A stretch of DNA of 64,000 bases from Candidatus Obscuribacterales bacterium (GCA_019744775.1 JAIETZ010000002.1:62001-126000); one strand, 5' to 3'; counted from the stretch's first letter, positions 53,312 through 62,753 are shown. Program-made: numbers and translations. The notes: a model not told the origin generated them from the sequence alone.

Positions 53312-54211
53312 TTAGCTTCTAATGGACACAGGGATTCTTTCCAAGGTGATTCCCGCCCATTTTTCGTCTAATTGCTTGTCGACGATTTTTAGCGGATAGC
53401 TGGCAATTGCCTCTTCCAACTTACTTAACTTTTCAACGAGAATTCCGGCACAAATGATGCGTCCGGATGGTCGCAATAGACGTAAGTAATCAATCATTAG
53501 GGCGATATTGTCTTCGCACGTCAAATTTGAAAGTATCAAATCAAATGTCAGATTGTCTAAAACTTCAGTGCTTCCTTGAATGAGCCTGACGTTTTTCACT
53601 TCATTGAGTACGAGATTTTCTGTGGCAACACGAATTGATTCGGAGTCTGTATCGACTGCAACAATCGTTGCTGACGGATTGAGTTTAGCTGCAGCAATTG
53701 AAAGAATTCCGCTGCCTGTACCGACATCAACAACATCATCCGGCACTGCAAAATGTTCCATTGCTTCCATGCAGTAGCGAGTGGTGGCATGAAGTCCTGT
53801 GCCGAATGCCATGCCCGGCTCAATGAGAACCAAATGTCTTTCGCTCAATTGCTCAGGCGTAAGTTCATCCTTCAACCACGGAGGGCAGACGAGAAACATC
53901 ATGCCAATGTTGAAAGGTTTAAATCCTTCCTTCCATTTTGCTAACCAATCTTGATCAGCAATTGTTTGAATGCGCAAAGTCTTGAGACAAGGAGCAAGTC
54001 CGTATTCTTCGAGCAAGGCTTTCACATTGCCAATGTGTTCATCCGTCGCTTTGTCTTCTTCGAAATTTGCTTTGATAAGTACGCGCGAATTTTCCAGCGG
54101 CGCAACTTCGCAGCCGGTAGAACCGTGGCGAATCATTAACCACGACGCCAAATCTTCTTGTTCAGCATCTACTTCAAATTCGAGCTGAAGCCAATTTCGT
54201 TTGTCTGTCAT
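53312..54211 (-). CDS. prmA: Ribosomal protein L11 methyltransferase
   Basis: 299 residues. SAM-binding motif DVGTGSGILSIAAAKL and the PrmA signatures LVLIEPGMAFGTGLHATT (motif before the SAM site) and ILSNLTCEDN are present, with N-terminal LQLEFEVDAEQEDLASWLM and the W(L)AKWKEGFKPF segment. Trimethylates ribosomal protein L11 in the cytoplasm. Length fits the family. It lies between the two mobile elements and is the only host protein gene there. Confidence 0.92.
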   Translation of the reverse strand: MTDKRNWLQLEFEVDAEQEDLASWLMIRHGSTGCEVAPLENSRVLIKANFEEDKATDEHIGNVKALLEEYGLAPCLKTLRIQTIADQDWLAKWKEGFKPFNIGMMFLVCPPWLKDELTPEQLSERHLVLIEPGMAFGTGLHATTRYCMEAMEHFAVPDDVVDVGTGSGILSIAAAKLNPSATIVAVDTDSESIRVATENLVLNEVKNVRLIQGSTEVLDNLTFDLILSNLTCEDNIALMIDYLRLLRPSGRIICAGILVEKLSKLEEAIASYPLKIVDKQLDEKWAGITLERIPVSIRS

Positions 54212-54249
54212 ATCTGGACCATCCCTTGACGACGGGAGGTTTTAAAAAT

Positions 54250-54303
54250 TGCCGGAGGTCGGAGTCGAACCGACACGCCCTTTCAGGCGGATGATTTTGA
54301 GCC
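54250..54303 (-). pseudogene. tRNA-Leu(CAA) 3' half, prophage attachment site
   Basis: On the minus strand the sequence runs CTCAAAA (anticodon loop with CAA), a long variable arm, T arm GTCGG TTCGACT CCGAC, and acceptor CTCCGGC with A73. The 5' half expected to the right is missing and replaced by phage sequence. The intact gene is predicted at the far end of the prophage. Confidence 0.8.
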
Positions 54304-54313
54304 AGGATAGGCT

Positions 54314-54351
54314 GCTACGTAACATTCCCATTCGCTACGTAATATGCCCAT
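54314..54351. repeat. Direct repeat beside attachment site
   Basis: GCTACGTAACATTCCCAT and GCTACGTAATATGCCCAT, 16 of 18 matches, 20 bases apart, right next to the tRNA fragment and before int. Candidate integrase arm sites. Confidence 0.5.
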
Positions 54352-54417
54352 CCATAGTGATAATGACCCCCATCTTTGCGGAATATTAAGGAACGGAGTC
54401 CCTTGGAGAATGAATGT

Positions 54418-55368
54418 ATGAACTATCAATTCGGTAACAAAGCCCCTTCTTTCTTTGTATTGCCTTCGCTGCAGCCAACGCCGGCAGCTCAAACAAAATG
54501 GCAAGAGCCAACCTTGCAGCATCTAATAGATGCTTATTTGGATCGCCATATAAAGAAGGGCAAGAAGGCTGAAAAGGACATAGAGGAAATCCTGAGAAAG
54601 AATGCGCGCCCATTGATGCATAAACCACTATCAGCAATAACGAGTGATGATGCTGAAACCTTGCACCAGGATATAGGTAGACGAGCAAAGATAATTGCTA
54701 ATCGGACAATTCAATACCTACGGGCTGCTTGGAATAAGGGCGTCATTTGGAACATGTGTTATGGGCGGAATCCTTTTGCCGGCATAACTCGGTTTCCGGA
54801 ACGGGCAAGGAATCGCATTCTAAGTGCCGATGAAATGAATAGGTTGTTCTTTGTATTGGATAACTCAAGAAACCGCGATCTGAGAGACTTCGTTTATCTC
54901 GCTCTATTTACTGGCGTTAGAAAAGCAAAGATCTTAAGCATGCGCTGGCAAGACGTTAATGTGCCCGAACATAAATGGAGAACACAAGAGAATAAGAATG
55001 GAGAGGACCAAATCATTCCATTGGGAATGCGTGAACTGGACATCATCTTGTCTCGACCCAGAATATCTCAATGGGTGTTTCCTTCAAAGGTAAGACGTGG
55101 CGCCCCAATTATATGTATTAAGGAAGCATGGAAAGGGTTAACGAGAAAAGCTAAGATCGACGATTTGAATATTCACGATTTGCGCAGAAGCTTAGCTTCA
55201 GCAATGCTAGAAGCTAATGTTAATGTCAAGATCGTTCAATCGGCAATGCATCATAAAACACTCGATACGACATTGCGTGTGTATGGACATACAAGCAAGA
55301 AAGCCGAATTAGAAGCTCGGCAGCTTGTACAAGACCAGTGGCTAGGTCAAGACAAGAAAGCTAGTTAA
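54418..55368 (+). CDS. Prophage tyrosine integrase
   Basis: ATG at 54418 after TTGGAG; a longer frame from TTG 54376 is less likely. About 316 residues. Core-binding region LQHLIDAYLDRHIKKGKKAEKDIEEIL; catalytic Arg in TGVRKAKILSMRW; box NIHDLRRSLASAML; HHKTLDTTLRVYGH with the Tyr nucleophile. It would recombine at the adjacent tRNA-Leu 3' end. Confidence 0.9.
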   Translation: MNYQFGNKAPSFFVLPSLQPTPAAQTKWQEPTLQHLIDAYLDRHIKKGKKAEKDIEEILRKNARPLMHKPLSAITSDDAETLHQDIGRRAKIIANRTIQYLRAAWNKGVIWNMCYGRNPFAGITRFPERARNRILSADEMNRLFFVLDNSRNRDLRDFVYLALFTGVRKAKILSMRWQDVNVPEHKWRTQENKNGEDQIIPLGMRELDIILSRPRISQWVFPSKVRRGAPIICIKEAWKGLTRKAKIDDLNIHDLRRSLASAMLEANVNVKIVQSAMHHKTLDTTLRVYGHTSKKAELEARQLVQDQWLGQDKKAS

Positions 55369-55413
55369 GTAGGTTTCATAATTTGAACTCTTGAGCATGG
55401 CTATTATTTAGCT

Positions 55414-56058
55414 ATGCTCAAGTACTTTCTAGCCCCCATTCTATTTATATGTTTGCTGATTTCAGCAGCCTACTCAGATCCGCTTAAGGTAACCACGAAT
55501 TCAGATGCATTCTATGCACGAATCGTGAATATACACGATGGCGACACAATAACCGTTAAGACAACTAGTGGTGAGCAAATCACCGTTAGATTGGCAGGTA
55601 TTGATGCACCGGAGCTGGATCAGCCATATGGAATGGAAGCTAAGCTATGGCTAGATAACTGGGCGAAAGGTCCCAATCGAGAGATCCTTTCTGTATCAGG
55701 AAGAAGAGCATTAGAAGAGTCTCGCGGGCAATACTTTATACCGACGGGAAGGGATCGCTATGGCAGAACCATTGCTTATATGTATGCAGGGGCTGATGTA
55801 GTGGAAGGTACTCCAGCTAATTACTTCAAGCAATCTAGTATCAATCAAAACTTGGTTGAACTTGGTGCTGCTTGGTGGTTTAGGCGATACGAACCAAGCA
55901 ATCCAGAAATGGAAGCTGCAGAAGTTGATGCGCGTAAGCACAAGCGCGGCTTATGGAATGTAAACAAGAAACAACCTCAACCGATACCACCATGGGAATG
56001 GCGCAAGATGAAGAAAGATCATGCGTTGATGCCTGATGAGCTGAACGAGAAGATATAG
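55414..56058 (+). CDS. Secreted thermonuclease (SNase family), prophage copy
   Basis: 214 residues; signal peptide FLAPILFICLLISAAYS. SNase motifs: ARIVNIHDGDTITVKT, VRLAGIDAPELDQPYGMEAK, RDRYGRTIAYM, NLVELGAAWWFRRYEP, KRGLWNVNKK. Similar domain structure to the island copy at 36219, with a longer insert (about 30 residues). Placed between integrase and HNH; a nuclease carried by a phage as lysogenic cargo is plausible. Confidence 0.88.
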   Translation: MLKYFLAPILFICLLISAAYSDPLKVTTNSDAFYARIVNIHDGDTITVKTTSGEQITVRLAGIDAPELDQPYGMEAKLWLDNWAKGPNREILSVSGRRALEESRGQYFIPTGRDRYGRTIAYMYAGADVVEGTPANYFKQSSINQNLVELGAAWWFRRYEPSNPEMEAAEVDARKHKRGLWNVNKKQPQPIPPWEWRKMKKDHALMPDELNEKI

Positions 56059-56113
56059 ACAAATAGATTAGTTCGGGTAATATACCGTCGCCTTATGTAA
56101 GGATGACGGTATT

Positions 56114-56491
56114 TTGGCAGTAGCACCATTAAAGATCTGTGCAGAAATAGGATGCAAGGCAACGGGCACTAAGTCTCGTTGCGATCAGCATGCATTGAAA
56201 GAGCGTAGAGATCGGGAAGCTAGACGACCCAAGGACCACAACAAAGACTACAACTCAACAGAATGGAAGCAAGAGAGGAAAGAATACCTCGAAGAGAATC
56301 CATTCTGCGAGTGGTTGTTAGATGATGGCTCAACATGCAACCAGATCGCTAAGCATGTAGACCACAAAGAAACATTGCGAGCTGGTGGCAGGAACGACAA
56401 GCGTAACTACCAGGCTTTGTGTCACTCACATCACTCACATAAGACTGCTAAATACGATGGTGGCTTCGGAAATAAGAAGAGGTCAGCATGA
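56114..56491 (+). CDS. Phage HNH endonuclease
   Basis: TTG start; 125 residues. NSTEWKQERKEYLEENPFCEWLLDDGSTCNQIAKHVDHKETLRAGG and NYQALCHSHHSHKTAKYDGG are standard for the HNH protein next to the HK97-type terminase, where it helps specific packaging cleavage. Also has an N-terminal zinc finger (CAEIGCKATGTKSRCDQHA). Confidence 0.88.
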   Translation: MAVAPLKICAEIGCKATGTKSRCDQHALKERRDREARRPKDHNKDYNSTEWKQERKEYLEENPFCEWLLDDGSTCNQIAKHVDHKETLRAGGRNDKRNYQALCHSHHSHKTAKYDGGFGNKKRSA

Positions 56492-56504
56492 GTAAGCAAT
56501 GGTG

Positions 56505-56600
56505 TCATTCAAAATGCAAAGGGGTGGGGGGGTCTAATCTCTACACCTTTTCAACGAAAGACCGCGCGGTGGGGTCGGCGTGTGCGACCGCAGGTTTCAT
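56505..56600. other. Candidate cos site before the small terminase
   Basis: G-rich run (GGGGTGGGGGGGTC) followed by CTCT and GACCGCGCGG near 56560 matches the look of cos regions between HNH and P27-type small terminases. No overlap sequence could be proven. Confidence 0.3.
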
Positions 56601-56632
56601 TAAAGGGGCTTACACCAGATGTGGTGGCTTTA

Positions 56633-57106
56633 ATGGGTAGGAGGGGACCAGCTCCGAAGCCGACCGCGTTGAAAGAAGCGGAAGGCAACCCAGGTAAGCG
56701 CCCATTGAATAAGCGTGAACCAAAACCAGATCTTGCGCTGCCTAAGTGTCCGGATTTTCTGAGCGATTTAGCTAAGAAAGAATGGGATCGGGTAGTGGGT
56801 CAACTGTTTCGGAACAGACTGATGACCGATCTCGATGCCATGAATCTTGCTGGTATGTGCCAGGCATTGAAGCGCGCTGTTGCTGCCGACAAGATTTTAG
56901 AGAAGTCCGGATATACCATGACCACGATGCAGGGCAATGAAATTCAGCGCCCTGAAGTTTCGATTTCTCGTAATTCATGGGCTGAGTATCGGAAGTTTGC
57001 CGTTGAGTTCGGCATGAGTCCCGCTTCGCGCTCACGTATTCAGATCGATAACAATTCAGGTGCCGATGAAGAAGACGCAGCAGACGAAGAAGAATTCTTC
57101 AGCTAA
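56633..57106 (+). CDS. Phage terminase small subunit, P27 family
   Basis: ATG at 56633 begins MGRRGPAPKPTALKEAEGNPGKRPLNKREPKP, the classical P27 start; the open frame reaches back to 56582 (GTG). Contains LAKKEWDRVVGQLFRNRLMTDLDAMNL. Binds the packaging site and hands DNA to the large subunit. It overlaps the large-subunit gene by 47 bases. Confidence 0.92.
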   Translation: MGRRGPAPKPTALKEAEGNPGKRPLNKREPKPDLALPKCPDFLSDLAKKEWDRVVGQLFRNRLMTDLDAMNLAGMCQALKRAVAADKILEKSGYTMTTMQGNEIQRPEVSISRNSWAEYRKFAVEFGMSPASRSRIQIDNNSGADEEDAADEEEFFS

Positions 57107-58661
57107 CGAAGAATTCTGGTTTGATCAGGAAGCGGCTGATCGAGTCATCAAATTCTTCTGCAGGTTCCTGAAGCACACTGATGACGAATGGGCAGGGAAG
57201 CCATTCAAGCCATTACAGTGGCAAGAAGATTTGCTCAGGGAATTGTTCGGCTGGAAAAGAGCAGATGGTACAAGAAGATATCGAACCCTATATCTCGAGA
57301 TTCCCAGAAAGAACGGGAAGTCTACGTTAGCCGCCGCAATCGCTGTGTACCTACTATTTTGTGATGCTCCTGTTCGCGGTCAAATCATCAGCGCCGCCGC
57401 CGACACCGACCAGGCAAAGATCATTTTTGATACAGCGAAGGCAATGATTGAGGCAAGTCCCAAACTTAAGAAGCGGTGCTGGATCTTTAAGAAATACATC
57501 AAGGTCAAGAAGACAGGCGCTATATATAAAGTAGTGTCCGCTGATGCTAGAACCAAGCATGGTACTAAGCCGCACGGAATTCTATTTGATGAATTGCACG
57601 TCCAAAAGACCAGAAGCCTTTACGACGCATTACGCACTGGTCGCGGCACACTTAAGCAGCCATTAGAAATCTTGCTAACCACTGCCGGTGAGAATCCCGA
57701 TAGTCTTTGCGGCAATATCCATGACTATGCAATTAACGTAAGAGATGGAGTATTTCCAGATTCTACCTTCTTGCCTAAGATTTTTGCGGCAGAGAAAACA
57801 GACGACTGGAAAGATCCGAAAGTATGGCTGAAAGCAAATCCTAACCTTGGGTCAGCAATATCTTTTGAGAGCTTGCGTGATGAGTGTGACATGGCGCAAC
57901 GAATGCCGAGTTACGAGAATACATTTAAGCAACTCTATCTGAACATATGGACTGAATCCATGGACGTGTTCATTCCAGAAGCCTTCTGGATTCGAGCCGG
58001 ACGCGATTTAGTCTTGGAGGATTTTGAAGGGCGTAAATGTTGGGCAGCTTTGGACTTATCGAAGCGGATCGACCCTACAGCTTTAGCGCTCTGTTTTCCA
58101 GATGATGACTTCAACAAGTTTTTCAATTTCAATAAGTTCTGGATACCGGCCGATCTGTTGGAGTATCACGAGAAAACCGATCACGTCCCATATAAGTTGT
58201 GGGCAAAAGATCCAAAAGCCAACTTGATACTTACGCCGGGTGATATCGTTGACTACACCTATATCGAAGAAGATCTTCTCAAACTGATGGAACGATTCCA
58301 CATGATGGAATTGGCATTTGACCCGTGGCGAAGTGAGCAATTCAGGACCAGGCTTATTAATAATGAAGGCATTCCGGCAGTGGAGTTCCGACAAGGCACC
58401 CGATCTATGTCTGGTCCGATGATGGATTATGAGGCAATGGTTATCTCACGACAATTTCAGCATGATAGCAATCCGATGATGAAATGGATGATGCGTAACC
58501 TGCTTGCCTATAGAGATTCAAGCGGCAACATCAAGCCAGACAAGAGCAAGAAGAATAGGAGAATTGATGGACCAGTAGCTAGCATCATGGCGCTGGCGAG
58601 AGCTTTGGAACATAAGGACGACGATAGTATTTACAACACGAGAGGATTAATAGTTCTATGA
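57060..58661 (+). CDS. Phage terminase large subunit
   Basis: 533 residues, GTG 57060 or ATG 57066. ATPase: LEIPRKNGKSTLAAAIAVYL (Walker A-like) and HGILFDELH (Walker B with catalytic Glu), LLTTAGENPD coupling motif. Nuclease half with CWAALDLSKRIDPTAL and a further acidic site near LAFDPWRSEQFRTRL. Family of the HK97-type Terminase_1. Drives DNA into procapsids. Confidence 0.93.
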   Translation: MPMKKTQQTKKNSSANEEFWFDQEAADRVIKFFCRFLKHTDDEWAGKPFKPLQWQEDLLRELFGWKRADGTRRYRTLYLEIPRKNGKSTLAAAIAVYLLFCDAPVRGQIISAAADTDQAKIIFDTAKAMIEASPKLKKRCWIFKKYIKVKKTGAIYKVVSADARTKHGTKPHGILFDELHVQKTRSLYDALRTGRGTLKQPLEILLTTAGENPDSLCGNIHDYAINVRDGVFPDSTFLPKIFAAEKTDDWKDPKVWLKANPNLGSAISFESLRDECDMAQRMPSYENTFKQLYLNIWTESMDVFIPEAFWIRAGRDLVLEDFEGRKCWAALDLSKRIDPTALALCFPDDDFNKFFNFNKFWIPADLLEYHEKTDHVPYKLWAKDPKANLILTPGDIVDYTYIEEDLLKLMERFHMMELAFDPWRSEQFRTRLINNEGIPAVEFRQGTRSMSGPMMDYEAMVISRQFQHDSNPMMKWMMRNLLAYRDSSGNIKPDKSKKNRRIDGPVASIMALARALEHKDDDSIYNTRGLIVL

Positions 58662-58873
58662 AAATGAAGCCCGTCGATGAAGACAAAGAAAAAACAATTT
58701 GGTGGAAGGATAAGGAATTTCGGAAAGAGAATCAGCAAGATCTCTGTGTGATCGTCGGATTCATTTTTATTGCATTTGGTTTTTTCTTGATATCGCCTGC
58801 AATATCTTTGATAGTTTCGGGTACAATCCTCGCGGCAATTGGTCTTAGGAGTTATGTGAGTGGGGATTCTTAG
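58658..58873 (+). CDS. Small phage membrane protein, 71 aa
   Basis: ATGA overlap with terminase stop. Two membrane helices (VIVGFIFIAFGFFLI, AISLIVSGTILAAIGL) after a charged N-terminus. Common location between terminase and portal; function unknown, possibly holin-like. Confidence 0.65.
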   Translation: MKMKPVDEDKEKTIWWKDKEFRKENQQDLCVIVGFIFIAFGFFLISPAISLIVSGTILAAIGLRSYVSGDS

Positions 58874-60566
58874 AGGACTGCTCGAAAAGAGATCACATCC
58901 CTCAAATCCTAGTGACAAGATCGTCCAGCTATTTGGTGGCGGTAGCCAGGCTTACACAGGTAGATTTATAAATACCGATCAGGCAATGAGGTATCCAGTC
59001 TTTGCTGCCTGCGTAGGCGTCATTTCGTCTGCTGCCATGACGTTGCCATGGTTCATCTATGAGTACAAAAAGGACGATAAAAAGGAAATAGCCCGAAAGT
59101 TTTCCCTTTATGGATTACTTCATGATCAACCTCATCCTAATTGGACGAGTGCTGACTTTGTTGAATTCATACTTGTCTGTCTGCTTACGAACGGTAATTT
59201 CTATGCTCTGATAGAAAGAACCGAAGGCGGCGTAATTACAAAGCTGACGCCGATTCATCCGTCCAGGGTTCGTATCGATTACGTCAAACTGCTGAAGGAC
59301 GATCCGGAACTGGTGTTTTACTATCAGCCCAAGAATGGTGGCGCTGAGATCCCACTATTTTTAGGCAGGGATTTGTTCTATATAAGAGGAATGAGTCTTG
59401 ACGGTATTTGTGGTGTAAGTCCTATCCGTATGCTTATGGAAGCAATTGGACTTGGACTAGCTGCAGAAGAATTTGGCGCGAAGCTATTCGGTAATGGCGC
59501 TTCTCCGCGTGGCGTGTTGCTTCATCCAAATAAGTTGAATGGAGAGAAAGCAAAGGATCTCCGAGAACAATTTGAACGGGCAAACTCCGGATTGGATAAC
59601 GTCAACCGGGTTGCAGTCCTTGAAGAAGGAATGAAGTTTGAATCTATCTCATTGGCAGCCGATGAAGCCCAGTTCTTAGAGACACGAAAGTTTCAGCGCT
59701 CTGAAATATACGGCGCTATGCGTGTTCAGGCGCATAAGGTTGGGGATCTTGAACACGCGACCTTTTCCAACATTGAGCACCAGAATATTGAATTCGTGCA
59801 ATCGACAATGTTGCCATGGATGCGCCGTATTGAACAATGTGCCCGTCGTGATCTTTTGAGCACTACGGAAAAACTGCTCTATAGCATCGAATTCAAGCTG
59901 GATGGTCTTTTGCGCGGTGACATCAAAACCCGTTATGAGGCTTATGCCATTGGCCGGCAGAATGGATTTTTGAGCGGCAATGATATTCGTGATCTTGAGA
60001 ATATGGAACCGTACGAAGGTGGAGAGATTTATTGGCGACCAGTCAATATGGTGCCAGCAGATACGCCTGTAGCTGTTCCAAAGGAAGCGAGAACTAACAA
60101 TCCTTATCTGATTGGTCTTCAGGAAATAACACAAGAGCGCCGGAATCATGACGCTGTGATTGCCGAAATCAAAAATGTAATTGCTGATGCTGTTCAAAGA
60201 TCGGTATCAAAGGAAAGTAAGGCTCTTACCCGCCAAGTCGAGAAGGTTAGCCGTGGCGGAACCCTCAAGGAATTTCAGTCATGGACTGATGAGTTTTACG
60301 GTCAGTTCCGGACAGAAATGACGACGACTCTAATGCCGGCGGTAAGAGCATTAGGCGCGCTGACAGAAGGATTTTCCGACAAGGCAATCGACGATATTGT
60401 CGGCAAGCACGTTGAAAGGTCTATTCAATTAATAGGCGAAATCATGTCTGGTGATCTTGGATTGTCAGACAAGTTGAAGGAAATGACGCGGGCAATTTCT
60501 GAATGGAAAGAAACCCGTAAAGATGAACTGCTCGATCTTTTGGAGGATAAAGCAAATGGAAGTTAG
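58860..60566 (+). CDS. Phage portal protein, HK97 family
   Basis: GTG at 58860; 568 residues. Family stretches: YPVFAACVGVISSAAMTLPW, LLHDQPHPNWTSADFVEFIL, LTNGNFYALIERTEGG, MSLDGICGVSPIRMLMEAIGLGLAAEEF, FGNGASPRGVLLHPNKL, VQAHKVGDLEHATFSNIEHQNIEFVQ. The C-terminal 150 residues are helical and longer than usual. Forms the dodecameric DNA gate of the capsid. Confidence 0.94.
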   Translation: MGILRGLLEKRSHPSNPSDKIVQLFGGGSQAYTGRFINTDQAMRYPVFAACVGVISSAAMTLPWFIYEYKKDDKKEIARKFSLYGLLHDQPHPNWTSADFVEFILVCLLTNGNFYALIERTEGGVITKLTPIHPSRVRIDYVKLLKDDPELVFYYQPKNGGAEIPLFLGRDLFYIRGMSLDGICGVSPIRMLMEAIGLGLAAEEFGAKLFGNGASPRGVLLHPNKLNGEKAKDLREQFERANSGLDNVNRVAVLEEGMKFESISLAADEAQFLETRKFQRSEIYGAMRVQAHKVGDLEHATFSNIEHQNIEFVQSTMLPWMRRIEQCARRDLLSTTEKLLYSIEFKLDGLLRGDIKTRYEAYAIGRQNGFLSGNDIRDLENMEPYEGGEIYWRPVNMVPADTPVAVPKEARTNNPYLIGLQEITQERRNHDAVIAEIKNVIADAVQRSVSKESKALTRQVEKVSRGGTLKEFQSWTDEFYGQFRTEMTTTLMPAVRALGALTEGFSDKAIDDIVGKHVERSIQLIGEIMSGDLGLSDKLKEMTRAISEWKETRKDELLDLLEDKANGS

Positions 60567-61293
60567 ATCAAATGAAAAATGGTTTGAAAGACGCCATTTG
60601 ACTGAATGTGAACTCCGGGCATCGGACAAAGAAGACAACAAGCCAAACAAGCTTGCCGGTTATGCGGCGCTGTTTAATTCATACAGTGAAGATCTAGGCG
60701 GCTTCCGTGAGATTATCAAGCCAGGTGCTTTTAATCGGAATTTCCCTGATACGGATGTAAGAGCATTGCGCGATCATGAGCCTTCACGGGTATTAGGTCG
60801 CACAAAGTCGGGAACCTTGATTCTGTCGGTGAATTCAAAAGGCTTAGTTTCCGATATCAGTGCTCCGGATACAACCGATGGGCGCGATGTAATGGAACTT
60901 GTTCGCCGTGGTGATGTTGACGGTATGAGCTTTGGCTTCCGGGTCATTACCGACAATTGGCGAATGCAGAATGATGAAGTCATTCGTGAATTGCTCGATG
61001 TCGAATTATTTGATGTATCTGTAGTGACATATCCGGCATATCGTCAAACAACTGTAGCGGTTAGATCATTTGATGTTGAGATCGCGAAGCAATCCACATT
61101 ATTGCCCGCGCTTCGCAAGATTGAGCATGATCTTGAACTAACTGAAGCAGACAGAACATTAGTGACTGAACATCGTTCACTACTGCAGGCTAAACTGCCG
61201 GCTGAATTGCGTGAGAAGTTGTTCAATCCGGAAGTAAGATCTGTGCCGCCAAGTATTTTGAAATTAAAACTTCAACTTGCTGAGCTTGCATAA
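60556..61293 (+). CDS. HK97 prohead protease
   Basis: ATG at 60556 with GGAGGAT upstream, inside the portal end. 245 residues. GYAALFNSYSEDLGGFREIIKPGAF, LRDHEPSRVLGRTKSGTL (catalytic His) and RRGDVDGMSFGFRV (catalytic Ser) are the standard motifs. Cleaves the capsid scaffold during maturation. The C-terminal 60 residues form an extra helical tail. Confidence 0.93.
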   Translation: MEVRSNEKWFERRHLTECELRASDKEDNKPNKLAGYAALFNSYSEDLGGFREIIKPGAFNRNFPDTDVRALRDHEPSRVLGRTKSGTLILSVNSKGLVSDISAPDTTDGRDVMELVRRGDVDGMSFGFRVITDNWRMQNDEVIRELLDVELFDVSVVTYPAYRQTTVAVRSFDVEIAKQSTLLPALRKIEHDLELTEADRTLVTEHRSLLQAKLPAELREKLFNPEVRSVPPSILKLKLQLAELA

Positions 61294-61404
61294 GATAACG
61301 AATCGGGTAATATAAGCCCCGAAAATTTAGGCGCTTGTAGTTAGTAAAGCTGAGTCTGACGCTAACGAAAAGACCAAACAGAAGCCTGACCGCTGAGCCG
61401 GTCA

Positions 61405-61460
61405 AGAGACTGTCGAAAGTAACTCCGTAAATTACGGGGTCGGCAGGCTCTTTTATTTTT
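61405..61460 (+). terminator. Hairpin with T-run between protease and capsid genes
   Basis: AGAGACTGTCGA (61405-61416) pairs with TCGGCAGGCTCT (61440-61451), 11 of 12 including one G-T; inside it is CCGTAAATTACGG; TTTTATTTTT follows. Only about 35 bases remain before the capsid start, so it may act as an attenuator or RNA-processing site rather than end the operon. Confidence 0.65.
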
Positions 61461-61494
61461 GGCAGGTCGATCCCATCCAAAAGGAAGGAAAGAC

Positions 61495-62724
61495 ATGCCA
61501 AATTTAGTTGATTTACAGCAGAAGCGCGGTCAGTTAATTACTGAAGCCCGCGCAATGGTGGACAGAGCTGAAGAAGAAAAGCGTTCACTAACTGAAGAGG
61601 AAAATGTTCGCTACGGCAAGCTGTGGGCTGAACAAGAAACGATTCAGACAAGCATTAAGCGTGAACAAGAATTGGTTGCTGCTGAAAAAGAAATGGCAAC
61701 ACGTGCCGCCGAAAGCAAGAAAGAAGATCGCGCCAAAGGTAATAGTCAGGAACAAGAAGATCGTTCCGGTATTGCTTCTGACGAATACCGCTCCAGTTTC
61801 CTTAAATATGTAAGGAGAGGAAGCGGCGCTTTAAATGAAGGCGAATTCCGCGCGTTGTCTGCTGGAACAGACACAGAGGGCGGCTTCTTGGTTCCCAAGG
61901 AAATGTCGGGTCAGTTGATCAAGGCTTTGGACAATGAAGTTGTTATTCGTGGATTGGCTACTCAATTCAACGCTTTTGATGAACTCGGATTCCCAGAACT
62001 GACCGCTGATCCAGATGATGCTGATTGGACTGTTGAACTTGCAATTGGCAATGAAGACAGTGCAATGGCATTTGGTGAGCGAGAATTCAAGGTAAATCCA
62101 ATTGGCAAGTTGCTCAAGGCTTCAAACAAGATCTTGAGAAATCCCAATTTCAATATGGAAGCGTTTCTTTTGGCAAGACTCGCCTATAAGATGGGCGTAG
62201 CTCAAGAGAAAGCATTCATGACCGGAACAGGTGCTCGTCAACCGCTCGGTATGTTCGTAGCATCCACCAATGGTATTTCTACAGCTCGTGACGTTTCTAC
62301 AGGAAACACCACGACTGAAGTAACCGGTGATGGACTCCGTGCTGCTAAGTGGAATTTGAAATCTCAGTATCAGAAAAATGGTAAGTGGTTATTCCACCGT
62401 AATCTGATGGAAAAGATTTCCAAGCTCAAAGATGGCAATGGTCAGTATCTTTTACAGCCTGGCTTAGCTCAGGATGTCGGAGATGTAGTTCTTAGCCGTC
62501 CCGTGCTCCTGTCTGAGTATGTACCGAATACATACACCACAGCTCAGTACGTCGGTATGTTTGCTGACTTCTCTCACTACTACATCGTTGATTCGTTGAA
62601 GTACAGAGTTCAGCGTTTAGTTGAACTCTATGCGGGTTCCGATCAGACCGGATTTATTGTCCGTGCTGAATTGGATGCTGCTCCAGCTCTTGCTGAAGCA
62701 TTCAGCCGTATCAAGTTAGCGTAA
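61495..62724 (+). CDS. Phage major capsid protein, HK97 fold
   Basis: ATG at 61495 after AAGGAAGG, about 409 residues. N-terminal coiled-coil delta domain (LVDLQQKRGQLITEARAMVDRAEEEKRSLTEEE) to about residue 110, then AGTDTEGGFLVPKEM as mature N-terminus, and HK97 core motifs such as VAQEKAFMTGTGARQPLGMF, LKSQYQKNGKWLFHRNLMEKISKLKDGNGQYLLQPGL and FADFSHYYIVDSLKYRVQRLVELYA. Should be cleaved by the upstream protease. Confidence 0.95.
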   Translation: MPNLVDLQQKRGQLITEARAMVDRAEEEKRSLTEEENVRYGKLWAEQETIQTSIKREQELVAAEKEMATRAAESKKEDRAKGNSQEQEDRSGIASDEYRSSFLKYVRRGSGALNEGEFRALSAGTDTEGGFLVPKEMSGQLIKALDNEVVIRGLATQFNAFDELGFPELTADPDDADWTVELAIGNEDSAMAFGEREFKVNPIGKLLKASNKILRNPNFNMEAFLLARLAYKMGVAQEKAFMTGTGARQPLGMFVASTNGISTARDVSTGNTTTEVTGDGLRAAKWNLKSQYQKNGKWLFHRNLMEKISKLKDGNGQYLLQPGLAQDVGDVVLSRPVLLSEYVPNTYTTAQYVGMFADFSHYYIVDSLKYRVQRLVELYAGSDQTGFIVRAELDAAPALAEAFSRIKLA

Positions 62725-62753
62725 CGAGCGAAATTCACTAAGGAGAATTGAAA

